From Rotaria macrura (lineage: Eukaryota; Rotifera; Eurotatoria; Philodinida; Philodinidae): a stretch of DNA of 64,000 nucleotides. The DNA lies in the NCBI GenBank assembly GCA_900239685.1, contig OENT01000326.1:1-64000 (forward strand), in the 5' to 3' direction. A program made the position numbers and the translations under genes. The notes beneath the pieces were generated by a model that did not search any database, was not told the DNA's origin, and was given only the letters and a program-made list of their open reading frames with translations. Positions 27,938 to 41,597 of the stretch are shown in pieces; the stretch's first letter is position 1, and every line of letters begins with the position of its first letter.

Positions 27938-30900
27938 CTATGTACTTCGAATCAATGCTAAGTCACGATCTGCTGCTTGTATTTCATCTAACTGTTTAGT
28001 GAATATTTTCAAAAGTTTACCACAGAATTCTTCCTGTGAATTCAGTAATTTCGATACTTTTTGTCGTACTTTTTCATTTTTATCAACATTGTCATGTTTC
28101 GAATATGCCTAAGAAAAGTAACAGTTCAATTGATGATAAAACGAAAAGAAATCTAATAAAATAAAATTCATACTTGAAAACTTTCGTCTGTTGTCGACAT
28201 AATATCGTCTATGTCATCTTGAGTTAAGTTTAATATTTTACTTGCTGTATGCATGGCTGTATCATAGCCTGGTAATGTCATCGAGAAAGATTCACGTTGT
28301 TTTTGATGTTCACGTGTTCGTTTTAGATTATCATTCATTTGTACATTTCGTCGAATCATTTCATGAAGAAAACCCTAAACAATGTAAAGGAAACCTATTA
28401 ACTAATGCATATCATATGTCTACGTTTTCGTGAACTGAATTCTTCAATATTTTTATTTCACATAACTTTCAAAACACAAGACAAACTCAACTGATATTTT
28501 TCCTCATGAAAATAGGAACTCAAATAAAAAACAGTCGTTATTTATCACATGAAAATTGTATTGAGGAAATTCTTTTATTTAAATCGAATTTCATCGTTGA
28601 ACACGTCCTATTATGTTTACACAATGAGAATAAATCGATTCCATATGAAATAAAACCTTATTCGTGTATAACAAATAAGAACTTGACACGTATTTGTCAA
28701 ATTGTAGAACTAAAGTTCTGACGGCAGAAACTTTATTGCTCATTTTTAGAATGCGTTCAAGTCGAGTAAGAGAAAAAAATCTGAGCATTTTGAAAATCTT
28801 GCCTATGTTGTTTCTTCATTACCAAGAAAGAAAATAAAACATAAATTTCTATTTTATATCAAAAAATTATTGATTCTCTACAATTTTGAAGTCATCTAAC
28901 GTTATGTTCTACATTTTTCACAGCCTGTAGTTAAGGTATATTTCTATTCCTTTATTCTCACACTTTGTTTTAGATCGTAACGGATGAAAGTATAAAATCA
29001 GAATGATGAATGAATGCAATTTTCTAATTACATTAGTAAATCTTTCGTATTCATTTAAACGTCGTTGTATACGATTCAATTCCAGTGCCATTTTACTTAA
29101 TGCATCTTGATGTTTTGTATTTAAACTTAATAATTGTTCTTCAGATAAACGACGGCATGTTAACAGTTCTTGATTTAATTGTTCTTGACTAAGACGACAT
29201 TGTCGAAGTTGTTGATCATGTGACCGGTGTTTATTTTGAACATCGTCAAAACGTGTTTTCTACATTTAGATACAATGGAAACATTTTAAATGTTGAAAAG
29301 GATCAAAAATAAAAACAAAACTGTTCTTTACTAATTTCTGATGTTCTTCAACTAATTGACCATAACGTGTTTCAAGAATTTGTTTTTCACGTGTTACAGC
29401 TTGTAAACGATTTTTATATGAATCGAGCTACAAAAGATAAAAATTAAAATTCATTTCTATGTCACACGAAAGGATCTGTGAATAGCATTAGATACATATC
29501 GCTAGAATAATCATCTACGATGTACGGTAAAAAACTGAAACAAGTTAATAATCATGTATTATGATCATATCATATTCAAAGGAAAGATTCATAAACGCTC
29601 ATTGATATAGATTTAATTTCAATATCAGTATAATATCTATCTTAAACTTCATTCTTGTATATTAAATTATTCTTAAAATATTGCCTTCTCCCAATAATGA
29701 TTACTCTGCATACGATTCTACTGCGTCTTGAGTTTCATTTGAATTAGTTGACAAAAAAATCGATGGCAACTGCACAATCATCATAATCTTCATGTTCACA
29801 TTTTAGGTTAAAGAAAAATACGATCTAACTTTGTTTAAGCAGTAATTGATACACATATGCATAGAAGATTGTTTCATAAATATGTGAAATTTAAAACATT
29901 TTTGTTCATAAAAGTACAGTAGAAATGTGAAACTGTCCTATGTTGAAGGAAAAATAGCTTATGAAACATGAACTAATACTATGTAGAAATAGTAGAATTT
30001 GATCTTGTCAACACTTTGTCTCTTAGAAAAATATCAAAATCACAAACTAATAGAAAATATTTACCATTAGCAGATAACTGATTAGATCTCCTCATTGCAC
30101 TATCTATATCTATTGATGAAGATACACTAAAGATGACGTTAAATGTTTGACAAATAATCGAAATCATACTGTAACATTCTCGGATCCTGGTAATTGAGCG
30201 CGGTATTTCAATTTTTTGACGAGTCTCATATTTACGCGTGAAATAAGATGATATGAAACTATGATTTTAATTAAATATACATACCGAAACTCGTAATTTT
30301 TCCATCGTTTCTGATAATGATTTCAGTCGTTCCTCATCATTCTAATGAAGTTTAATAAAGACAACCATTTAATATCATCGTCTAATTAGGCTATATTATT
30401 ACCTCATTTGTTATTTTATCGTTTGAACGATTAAGCGTTGATTCCAGTTCACTCAATCGTGATTTATAATTTTCAATTAAGCTTCGTTTACTTGCTACAT
30501 CACGTTCTGTATGTGTCAATCTATGTACATAGACGAATAAAAAGAATTTTAAAAGAAAAGAAAGATTATTTCTTTGTTTTTTTTTGTCATTTGGCTAATT
30601 TAATATACTTTTCAGTTAGGGATTGAAGATTTTTTGTTAGTGCTTCATTATCTGTCTGTAAGGTTTTATTTAATTTTCGTTGTCGAGCAGCATCGAATGA
30701 AGTATTTTTCAGACGACTATACATATTATCAATATTTTCAGCACCATCAGAACTTGAAGTATCATTGCGTAGATTATCTTGTCCAGGTATTGCCGATTGA
30801 ATGAGTGGATCATTCTTTAAATTTTCACATTCGTTCATCAGTCTCTGCAAGATCAGTAAGAGAATGTTGAAAAAATAAATCAATAAATATGAATATGAAA

Positions 30901-33900
30901 AAGAATCCGAACTTGATTAGTTGTTTTGAGAACATTTATTCGAGTGAGTGTTGTTGATAGACGTTGTTGAAGTTGTTCATTTTCATCTTTCGCATCAGCT
31001 AGAGTCATTTCTAATTGTGCGATACGTCTACGTAATGGTCCGAACTAATCGAAAAATAAACAAAATCATTGAAGATTACATATGCCGATGGTAATTTACT
31101 CTAGCTGAAGTTTTATGTGTTGTTACAGGCATTGAAGGTCTTCTTGCATATGGCGAATAGCAGTCATGCTGAAAAGAATTTGATAGATGTATTTTATGAT
31201 TATAATTTTTCTTCAATGGAGCACCTGAAATAAATCAGAAGATTATGTTCTAATTGAAATCGATCATGAAATATGTGTACAAGATGAGTTTCAGAGTACT
31301 TCTGTTCGAATGTTCAAACTATGTAGATATTTCTTTTTTTTTATTTCAAAATATCGATTGTCAGAGATCCGTTGAAGTGTACTTTTGCAACTGCTGTTTC
31401 AACAAGAACTTTGTCTAGTCTCATGAATGTTGGATAAATACTATTTTTCAAATATTCGATCAGAATCGAGAATTTTTTTCATGAATAACTTATAGTCATT
31501 AGTCGTGAATAGAATTCGTTTTTCTACTATCGTTCATTACAATCGTATTCAAAAATTTTAGTATCAGTGTGAAAAGCAAAATTTGTTTCGGATCCAACGT
31601 TCATTTTTATGTTACTTGGAGAGTCTCGAAGAGAGAAAGTTCAAAGAAAAGGAGAAATCTGCACTGCTGTTTGACTCTAACAGTCCTTAAGAATTTCATC
31701 TTGAACAGTAGACTGATTTAGAGTTTCGTAGCGAAAAAGATGAATGTGCAAGAATGACTGACAGAATTCTGGATATTTTCGAATTTTGTCTTTCTATCGA
31801 TTACTTTCCTTGAATTTGTGTCAAGAAACGTTGGAAATGATAGATGAAATTAGATGGAAGACAAAGTTCTCAACTAAAGAGCGGTTTGAAGTGCAGATAA
31901 ACGAAACAATCATTTTTTGAGCGAACATCTTATTCGAGTGGTCTCTTTGCAACAGAGAATGTTTTATTCGATTACTAACGTTTTCTTTTTGGTATGATTG
32001 ATAATGTCGATGGTCGTCGTTTACATTTCATTAATGAAGATTCAGTATGATTATCACAAAGACTACATGGACGACAATGCTTTTGCTGTTTCCAATGATA
32101 AGAATCGTATCTATCAAGTTTTCCTGGCGCTATTCGATAGAGCATCGATGAGTCATCATAAAGATCATCAACAAATATTGAACTTTGATTTTGATCAAGC
32201 AACATCTCTAAGCATGTTTTCTTTGGTTTCTTTTTCATGATCCTTTTCTTTACAGTTGTTGATGAAGTAGTTGAAGTTTTTCTATTGACTGGTTGATTGT
32301 TTTGCTTTAATTTATGTACTTGATCTTGTAATGAAAGTATACGAAGTTTAAGCTTTTTTATTTCATTCGTTGCTTGTGTTCGTTGTTGAATTAAATTTTG
32401 TTTTTCATCAAGACATAAATCAAGATTCGTTTTTAAACGTTCATGTTCAAATATCAAACATGTTCGTTCATTTTCGAGTTCATATAATTTTTTATCATAT
32501 TCTTCAACTAAACGTTGTTGATTGTCATTCGATTTGACAATTGTTGGCAATGTAGTTTTTGCTTGAACTCGTGCATCTTTATTATTCAGCAATTGTATTT
32601 CATTACGAAGCTCACCAATAACAGTTGTTTGTTCATTGATTTCCACTTCTTGTAGATCAATTTTTTCATTTGAACTCAAACTAAAAGAAGAAATCAGCAC
32701 AGCTACATACAAAAAATTCATTTCAATTTACTTTTCATTGATTAGTCGTGCATTTTCACGTCTTAGTTTTGTTATTTCATTCCATATACTATCATCATCT
32801 TCTTGCTTCAGTATCCTTTTATTTGTACCTGCTAGTCTTCTTCGTCGTTGGTTAGTACATACCGTACAACCGGTTCTATTTTTTCTGATAGATTTGCCAT
32901 AAAAGTTATCCTCATTTGTTTTTTGTCTACATGCTTCGTCATCGATGTACGATTGTAATTCATCTTTAACTAAACGGTATTGTTTTTGTAAATGTTTAAG
33001 ACGAAGCCAACGTTTATCGTGCACTTTTTTCAGTGTATTAATTTGTTCATCGCGATTTACAAGTAATTGTTGAACGTTCGTCAAACGATCTGTTAATGTA
33101 TGAATTTTTGTTTTCAAATATTCGACATCTAACGTCGGTGATACAGAACGATCACGATCACCAGGAGATGCACATCGTTTTTTTGGCGACGAAGATCGAT
33201 TCGATCTAAAAACATAAGCTACTTTCTGATTGATATAATTTTTACGGATTACTGACTTTCCAGTCAACGAATTTCTTCCGATATCTTCACTACAACTTTT
33301 CCAGCGGTTCTCGTTAGATAATTGCCCACTCTAATAGAAAACGAAAAAAAAGATCGAATATTCATCTGTCGACGAATAAATATGAAAAAAAAACAACATT
33401 ACTGTTCTTAATTTATCTCGAACTTGACGAAGAGTTAATTTTAAATGTTCGATTTCATTATCACGATCACGTATGGTCTATGAATAAGAAATAATTAAAA
33501 GTTAGAACTAATCGATTAAAACACTTTCAAGATATTCATCTGAATCATTACAGATATATCAATTCATATTTGCAACTCATGTGTTTATACATGTAGCAAT
33601 ATGAACTCTTTCAACTTTACATAAGTCAAGATATTGTCTCGAGTAGATCGTTATTCATGAAGATATTGTAACCTACAGCGAGCATATTATACAATTCAAA
33701 CATCATTAAAATAATGAAATATATATTATTGAATAATTCGAATTTCTTCATCGTTGTTTTACATAATAAGATTGTACTCTATTGTCACAAAAGTTCATGT
33801 TGTTATGGAGCTCATAGGTGATGTGTGTCGAAAAAGCAAGTCTAATAGATATCCAACTTTTATGGCTTCTCATTCTGTTCATTCGAAGGTTCAAATAGCA

Positions 33901-35922
33901 ATCAAGAACTAGAAACAACATAGTTATGTTGTTGAGACTTTTGAAAGGAATCAACAACAAGACGTACAATGTTCTTAAACATTTCAAAACTTTCATAGTC
34001 ATTAGAATGATAGCAATATGTTTGTCGAGTATTTTCAAAAAGCGTCATGTTTAACGTATGCATAGATAGAAATTTTTCATTTATGATGTCAAGAACATCG
34101 GACAGTAATCAATTGCTTTTTTCTTCGTTCAACATATAATAGACATGAACTCTTGAAATAGCTACTTCAAGAAATCACTTCTACTACTATGCCTGAACTT
34201 ATCGAAAATGTACCATCGTATGAGTGTTAAGACCTTCTTAAGAAACAATATATATATATATATATATGTGTGTGTTCAACAGGCTTCTTCTTCAGTTCAA
34301 TCAATCGTTAAAATAATAAAAGAAAAAGTTAAATAAATCAAAACAGAATGTGAACTCTATAGATCAACACAAACCGAAGAGCAAACAGATAATTAAAAAA
34401 GACGTTGTTTAAAAATAAATAGAAAAACTTCTTTTCAAAATTTAGATATAAAACGCATTGTTCTTGTTATGATTAATCATCGTCCGTTAGAAATTCTTCA
34501 CTTAATATATATATATATATATATACATATATACATATTGTACTACTAGTATAATGTTGCTAAACAACACATATGTGTTCAAATTATTAGCCCTTCGGGA
34601 TTCTTTCAACAACCTTTCTTGTGGACAAATCATTAGATTAACATTACATTTATGTACTTTACTAACTTAGGTTTTTGTTATTTTTGCTAATTAGTAGTGT
34701 TCTCGAGTTATTTTGTTCTCTATACTATTCTAAAATGGAATACAATTCATATTAGTTTTGTAATCAACATTGAAATAACAAAAACAAGATAAAAGAACAT
34801 CCATAGAATATGTTAGTTTTTCATTAACTTACTTTCTGAAGAGCTGTTACTTGTAATCGTAGTGAATTATCATCAAAATCTGCATCTGTGTTTGAAAAAA
34901 AACGAAACGAATCAATATTTTGCATGCATACATATATGTACAATTATAAATATTACTGGTTTGTTTTTTCTTTTGTAAATCATTGACTTCTCTTCTAAAT
35001 GAACAACAAACAAACAAACAAAAACATAATTCTTCAATGAAAATTTTAATTAAACCTTATACCTCAGATTAGCAATGATTTCTTCTCGTTCTTCAATCGT
35101 TGCTTTGTATGAATCAAGTTTTTGTCGCCATAGATGTGTATCAGCAGCAACACGATCAAACGTCTTATAAATGTATAGAAAGCGAAATAATATGAATGAC
35201 TACATGCTGAAAATTGAAACGAAAACCCACCAAAATTTTTTCTTGATTAATAACTTCATAATCTGATTTTTCTCGTAATTGTTTCGTTAGATCATGAACA
35301 TCATCACACAAACCTATTAGCCGATTAATGTCACTATGAGTAAAACAGAATAGAGCATCCGAAATGCCTACGTTCATTTTCACTTTGGCAGTCACGTATT
35401 GTCTTTTCGAAAGTATGTACTTGTAATTGATGTAATTGTTCAAACGTTCGGGTCTAAAAGGATTCTCTCTTTTTTTATTTATAGTATTCAGGAAATGTGA
35501 AGAATAGTGATTTTTAACCTTCTCTTCAAACTGTCGTAACTGTTCTTCAAGTGCACGAAATTCTGTATTTCTTTTCTTAAGTGTATCTTCTAAGTATTGT
35601 TCACTAGATAAGTAAAATTAAATCATATATCGATGAAGAGTACATTGATTTTTACCGCTCTTCAAGTTTGATAATGGAAGCATTTTTTTCTTGAATAACT
35701 CGTTCAAGCTTTTCAATCAATTGTTCACGATTTCTTGTTCGGAGTTCATCATTATTTAATAGTAAAAGTTGATGTTCACTTGTGAACCTTGAATGAAGAT
35801 ATGAAGAGAAAAAGAAATCGTCATTATGTAGTGTTCTATTCTATTGTTATTAGTTTCATATGTCCATACTGTGGTTCTATAAAAGCACTCGATATCGGTT
35901 GAAAAGCATTGGGAGCTGCCAT
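27938..35922 (-). CDS. large coiled-coil protein, unidentified
   Basis: Not recognised. Twenty exons in coding order: 35870-35922, 35656-35787, 35519-35603, 35372-35453, 35231-35313, 35063-35163, 34957-34994, 34833-34885, 33403-33477, 32732-33330, 31980-32680, 31100-31224, 30913-31044, 30609-30844, 30403-30520, 30285-30341, 29332-29427, 29032-29259, 28174-28374, 27938-28108. All phases agree, giving 1121 residues starting MAAPNAFQPISSAF. Long heptad coiled coil covers about residues 20-235 and most of 230-1030 with breaks. A basic Ser/Arg stretch with SPKKRCASPGDRDRSVSP lies near 270-300, and another linker (KKRIMKKKPKK) near 600. The C-terminal 120 residues are less coiled and include ASKILNLTQDDIDDIMS. 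The overall look is that of a centrosomal, ciliary or rootlet-type scaffold, but no family can be named. Long introns: 28375-29031, 29428-30284, 31225-31979, 33478-34832. Confidence 0.85.
33478..34832. other. long intron of coiled-coil gene with (TA)n tracts
   Basis: The 1355-bp intron contains two TA microsatellites, about 34249-34272 (followed by TGTGTG) and 34506-34540. Nothing else was recognised. The other long introns of this gene hold only AT-rich sequence. Confidence 0.6.
34506..34540. repeat. (TA)n microsatellite
   Basis: Alternating TA over about 20 bp, passing into CATATA repeats, inside an intron of the coiled-coil gene. Confidence 0.8.
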
Positions 35923-36378
35923 ACATAAATATCGAATTGCCTACTACGAAAAGGACACATCAGTATCGATCATTATGCACGTATTCTCATTCTGTCACCT
36001 TGGTTACTGTCTCCTCGTTGATTTCAATAGAGTAAAGTGCACAGCTGCTTTGAATGTTCAGAACGAGAAAAAAAGTACGACTGTTGGGAAGAAAAAAAAT
36101 CGCGGATTTTTTGAAATTATTCAACTTTGCCAAGAAAATTTATTTCACACTAATCAATTTTAATTTTAATTTTATGTATTTATTGAAATAAATTAATTTA
36201 TCTCGGAGGAGATCGAGAACTAATTCATTGTTCATTGTTACTAAATACAAGGGTCGTCCGACTATAATAAAACGATTTGCTAGTCTTTGTCTATTACATT
36301 CTCGATTAAATCGTCGGTTATTTTCATTCTTTTTTCTTCAAATTTTAAACGTTCGACTAAGCAACTTATCTAGGAGAT
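35923..36378. promoter_or_regulatory. bidirectional promoter region
   Basis: The 456 bp separating the start codons of the coiled-coil gene (-) and the Lys/Ala-rich gene (+). Both start codons face outward, so both promoters must lie here or overlap the first exons. No specific element could be assigned. Short AT-rich stretches such as TTAATTTTAATTTTA near 36160-36175 are present. Confidence 0.45.
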
Positions 36379-37842
36379 ATGCCACCAAAAAAAGCAGCCG
36401 CCGCCAAAGCAGCAGCAGCAGCAGTACCTGAAGCCGATACTGAACAGAAGAAAACTCAAGTTTGTGTTTAATAACTGAGTAAATCGGGTTCAAGTTTTTG
36501 CTGCTTTAGAAAAAACAAGATGAAGAAAACCAACAACCGACAGATGTCGAACCATCAAGTCCAAAAAAAGCTTCAGCTGAATCAAAAAAAGGAGCAGCCG
36601 CAGTATGTTATTTTTATTTTGAATTTCACTTGGACGAAACTCGACGAATTCTATTCATTAGAATGCGAAAACTGGTCAAACACGAAAGAAAGCTGAAGCT
36701 GAAAAATCTCAACAGGAAGCAGCTGGTGTACGTGTTTACTTACATTACATCATTTGTTTCATAACTTTTGATAAAATTTTAGTTTACTGAACGTACAAAT
36801 AATCCACAAGAAGAAGATAATGATACTGAACAATCATCGAAGAAAAACAATAGTTCAGAAGTAGTACAGAGCAATGCTACATCAACTGAAGCAAAACCAA
36901 CGGCTAAGACAGCCGGAGGTCGAGGTGGTAAACGACAACCTGCTAAAACGACAACGAAAGCCGATGAGCCAAACGAAGAAGAACAAGAAAATGAGAAGAC
37001 AACAGTTCCAGTTAAAGCTCCAGCTAAAGGAAGAGCCGCTGCACAAAAAAACAAAAAATCCGAAGAAGAGGAACCGAAAGATGCTGGTAATGAGCTACAA
37101 ATCTATGATAAACATTGGATAATGTCGTATTTATTTAGATACAGGTGAAGAAGAAGAAGCTGCAAATGAAACTGAATCACCAAGTAAAAAAGCTAAAGGT
37201 AGACCTGCTCGTAAACAAGCTCCAAAAACGAAAGCTGCAGCACCAGAAGCTGAAAATGAAACCGGTAATAACAATACTCTACATATCAAGTACGATCATA
37301 ATAAAAGTTTCATATTTAGAACAAAACGAAGAAATTGAAATGAAAAAGAAGCCAACTGCTCGAAAAGGAAAAGCTCCAGGATCAGCAAAAAAACAAGCAG
37401 CAACTGTTGAAAAACCAGAAATTGAAGAAACACCTGCTAACGATGATCTTAAATTGTCTGAAGACGAAGAAGCAGTCGATGATAAACCAAAGGCTGCAGC
37501 AGGTAAGAAAGGACCCACAAAAAGATCGGCACCAGCATCAAGCAAAAAGCCTCCTGCTAAGAAGAAAGGACAAAGTGATGAACCATTAGAAGAACATACA
37601 AATGAAGAGAAAAATGAAGAGGTTGAAAACAATACTGAAGATGGTAAGTCAACTTTTCGACAGAAATGTTCGTTCGATTGTATTGAACTTGTTTTTTTTT
37701 TCAAATAAAAGTTTCAACAGTTAAACAACAGAAAAAAGGTCGTTCCTCTGAAAAAGCTCCAGCAGCCGCAGCCGCAGCCACAACAGCAGCAGCAACAACC
37801 AAAACGAATACCCGTGGCTTGAAGAAAACCAAAGCTACATGA
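36379..37842 (+). CDS. Lys/Ala/Glu-rich disordered protein, linker-histone-tail-like
   Basis: Exons: 36379-36459, 36510-36602, 36662-36727, 36783-37086, 37139-37264, 37320-37643, 37712-37842; 374 residues, phases consistent. It begins MPPKKAAAAKAAAAA. The whole chain is low complexity: PKK, PAK, KAPAKGR and KKPPAKKKG repeats, acidic runs, and Arg-Gly segments (AGGRGGKRQP, KGRPARK) that resemble AT-hooks. No globular domain is visible. Composition resembles histone H1 C-terminal tails, HMG/AT-hook or nucleolar proteins, so DNA or RNA binding in the nucleus is likely but inferred. The introns are all short (about 50-68 bp). AATAAA follows 12 bp after the stop. It shares a divergent promoter with the coiled-coil gene. 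Confidence 0.85.
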
Positions 37843-40484
37843 ATCAAAAGCTGAATAAATAAAAACAAGATTTGTTTCCACGTTATGTTACATTAATTGT
37901 AGATCTTCTTCCATCTTAATTGTACAGATATAATACTCTTGTGTTTTTCTCTATTGATCTAACTATCTTTGTTGTTTGCTGATTCTTTCTGACAATCAAA
38001 TATTGCGTTCTTTCTTCTACTTCAACTTAAAATGAATTGAGAAAAAATCAATTGATTAAAACACGAAAAAATTCAATAATTACCATAGATAAAATCATCT
38101 TATTAACAGATCTAGGAAAGAATCACTCTTGATTATCAAAACCAATAGAAAATTTTTCATGTTCGATGTCATACATATTCGCTCAAACTTCTCTGACATA
38201 CTATACATAATACACTCGGTGGCGAATGGAAAAGTGATTCAAGATACATCGAAATAAACAATCGAGAGGAACATCATAATTCTTCTGATGTAGAGATTCA
38301 GAAGAAATCCCTAATGAGCTAACGATGTTCAAATCAAATCAAAAGAAAAGTTCAGTTACAAAACGTGTGAGTCAAGTTATACATGTTTAAAAAATTAGTT
38401 TCAAAGCAAAATGATCTGACTATTCTGAATATTTTTGTGAGTTTATATTCTAATAAACATTTCAAATTAGAAAAATCGTGGAAGATTATGTGTTGAATAA
38501 TTAATTGGTTATAGAACCTACTATACACATTGGCAGTTCTCATTGTTTAATTGTGGCACGGAACTTTAAAAACTAGAGTTTTTTCAGACCTACATACCAA
38601 GGTTCTAAAACAGAAAACATAGTATGATGTCCAAACTTTGGAAATTTACTATTTATTGATGCATCGATTTGGTTAACTCAAGCTTAATGAGCTACGTAAG
38701 TTTGTGGTTGACATGGCTACCTTGTCAATCATGGCTTATTCGCATTGTATTATGACTTTTTGACAAAAATGTTATAAGAAAATTTTCAGAAAAATAACTC
38801 ATGTGGAAGATTTGATTCCGTTTCGTTTCTTCTTTTTACTAATGAAAACGGAGTATCACTATCTAGTTTCTATGAAAAATGATTCCAAAAATATCCATTC
38901 TTTCATTTAATTTGAAATAGAAAATATTAATATCTCTTATCAAAAACAGTAACGTAGAATGCAGAGTTAGGCTTTTTTAATGCTTTCTTTTATTTGAATA
39001 AAGATTTGAAAGAAATACTCGTTCACTAATAAACAAGATTTGCTATGCAATATAAAAGCTTAATAAAAAACAAGATCGGACAATGAAGCTTTGCAGTCTT
39101 ATTTTGAAAACAGATGGGAGAAAAATGATTTCGTCTATGAAAAATCGAAGCCTATGTTATTAATTCTAAGTGTTTTTCTTATTTTTGTTAAGTTTTAACA
39201 AATATTGACTTTTTTTCTTATGCTGATGAATAGAAATAAATATATTCGAAGTATGAAACTATCTCCTTCAAAGTAATATTGAAAAATATGTTCAATTATT
39301 ATGCCTGTGTCAATAATCGTACTAAATTAATAATTAACTAAATCATTCGAATTGCAGTTGATGTTAGCTTGAAATAAAATTTTCTCTCATTTCTACGATA
39401 AGATGATTATTAAACTCATGAAATGCAATTCTTTCGTTCTATTTGATATCGATGAATTGATATAGAAAGAATGATTCAGTAGATCTCTTGCACATTGAGA
39501 ATGACGCATTCAAATTTTAATGAATCATTTCATCTGTGAATATTTGATAGTTATATCGAGTAACAATACGTGAATAGAAATTTCTGAGTTCATCTATCTA
39601 TGAGTTAGAAGTGTAGTAAGAAAAGTTCACAATATTGTTCATACGGAAGGATGCTTCAAATAGCAATCTGTTAATTACATTTAATCAGAAAAAAATTCTA
39701 TCAATGAGATACATTTAGTCATCTGTAACATTCTTAAAGATCAACAAAAGAATGAAGTAAACTTATACATCGATGATTTTCAGTGACGTAGTTAAGCAGA
39801 GACAAGTGAATATTTTCAATAGAGCCGAAGAGCTTTATTTTTACTATTTCTTGCCAGTTTGTTATTCAATAAGATTTGCTTCAAAGCACCCTAGTATATA
39901 CTTTTCTTTTCATTTAACCCGGTAAAATCATAAAATCAATTTTAACAGTTAATAAATGATATGAAAGAGTGGCAGAGTGAAATTTTCTTATTCAATTATC
40001 AATCACACACTATCGCAAGTATAGATAAATTGGCAAATCAAAGACCTTGAAAAACTCAATGCTCTCTTCATTCACAGAATTCGATGATAATTCGAATTCG
40101 AGCTTTTTATCTTAAGCAGAAGAAACTGTCATTGGATTCGATCATTATTTTCGTGTACATAGGCAACAGTGTCAGCACCAAGAACAATTCTAATTAAAGG
40201 CTAGACAAAATATGTTTTCTCGTTAAATGACAAGCCTAGAACTAGCGAAAACTTCATTAATGGCAGTACTAGTAGATTCTTTTTACTTGAGACAAAAAGT
40301 AATTAAAACAACACATCCTAGAGTTTCATAATCTTGTTGATTGGGCATGAGATTAATTACATGAAAGTAGTTTACTGAAATAGTTGGTAGCATTCTTGAT
40401 GTAGACAATCAAGGAATATTATTTTATTTTTATTGAATATTTCATCGAAAGTGCACACAAACGATTCGTTTCATCTATTCATCT
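37843..40484. other. intergenic, convergent 3' flanks
   Basis: No gene recognised. AT-rich throughout. A minus-strand AATAAA at 40423-40428 probably serves the DNase I gene. Confidence 0.5.
37854..37859 (+). terminator. candidate poly(A) signal of the Lys/Ala-rich gene
   Basis: AATAAATAAAAA directly after the stop codon, giving a very short 3' UTR if used. Confidence 0.4.
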
Positions 40485-41597
40485 TTACCACTCAATATCG
40501 AATTTGATCGGGAAATGATCACTGATACCCAAAGCTTCAGTCAATGTCATACCCAACATTTCTTGATAGTTAACAGTCATATTACTGTTTGGTACGATAG
40601 CATTAACAAATCGATCACCATTGATAAATATACGATCATAGGTACATGTTTGACGTGTGTTTGTCTTGACTTGATTGTTAATCACCCATGTGAAGTCGAC
40701 ATAATCGATTGTTCTAAAGAAACAAGATGCAAGAGTAGAGGAATAATTTCAAGTTTTTTTTTCTACAAGAGATAGAATGGAGCGAGCAATTCAACTAACC
40801 GAAGAATTTCTTGTCGTTTAAGGGAAATATATGAACAATCAGCATTAAAATCACCAACAATTAAAATAGGATGATTAGTTTTCAAACTTGGCTTATCATC
40901 GATTGTTGCATTGACAACATTCTGTTCTAAAGCATCATTGAAGGATGTTGGCGTTTCAGTGAAATATTCTGGATGTTTAAAAATAAAATCTTCAATAACA
41001 AGACGCATATTAATCAATTCAGCGAAGGCATCATCAGGTCGTAAATGAACATCCATGACGGTGAAATATTCAACACCAGAATTAACCGGGTTCTTAACTT
41101 TGAATGTACCAATGAAACTAAACAATAAAACAATCGAACTTTTAGTTGCAATAACTCTCATGTCCCTCACACACACACACACAAGGCTTTTCCTAAAATC
41201 CTTACGGTGGTCGTTCAAAATTATCTTCTATATCTTCGTAAAGATAAGTTTTCACAACTTCAACACCTGATGTAGCTTCACGATTGAAAAAGATAAATTG
41301 TTCCTTTGTTGCTGAACGTCCAACACGTTGACTTAGTTCCATTGTATATGGATATTGACTCGAAGCTTCATTGAGTGCATTGAATAAAACGTATGGAGCT
41401 TTGAGTGAAACATCAGTGATTTCTTGGATAATAGCCAAATCAAAATCATTAATTATTTGAGCAACAGCCATTGTTAATGTTTGATTAGCAGATTTTTTAC
41501 TTCCATACTGATGTAAATTAAATGAACCAATACGAACAGCTGAAACATAGGTGATAAGTGCGATGGCTAAGAGTAGGACGTTAGAAATGAATCTCAT
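40485..41597 (-). CDS. secreted DNase I family endonuclease
   Basis: Extracellular or lumenal Ca/Mg-dependent DNase of the endonuclease/exonuclease/phosphatase fold. Exons: 41206-41597, 40800-41117, 40485-40713; 312 residues (vertebrate DNase I precursors are about 280-300). Residues 1-20 form a clear signal peptide (MRFISNVLLL, then AIALITYVSA). The family motifs are in place: RIGSFNLHQYG (22-32), IIQEI with Glu59, DVHLRP with His155, VGDFNAD (218-224), TYDRIF with Asp263, and SDHFPI with Asp302 and His303. All expected active-site positions look intact, so it should be active. Likely roles are digestion or clearing of extracellular DNA, by inference from the family. DNase I versus DNase1L type cannot be told. 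The short intron 40714-40799 and the (CA)n-containing intron 41118-41205 are unremarkable. Confidence 0.93.
41167..41183. repeat. (CA)n microsatellite
   Basis: Short CA run in the first intron of the DNase I gene, close to the donor site of exon 1. Confidence 0.75.

Noticed and set aside
30172-30237. Exon-like KKLKYRAQL stretch in the coiled-coil gene
   Set aside because: Including it breaks the phase. The flanking exons 30285-30341 and 29332-29427 join directly in phase without it.
35165-35443. 92-codon minus-strand frame through the coiled-coil gene
   Set aside because: It reads through a 58-bp intron (35314-35371) in two different frames. The spliced model with exons 35372-35453 and 35231-35313 is in phase and continues the coiled coil.
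36779-37704. Ser/Phe/Ala-rich minus-strand frames opposite the Lys/Ala-rich gene
   Set aside because: Mirror frames of a low-complexity coding region. They do not respect the plus-strand splice sites and show no domain.
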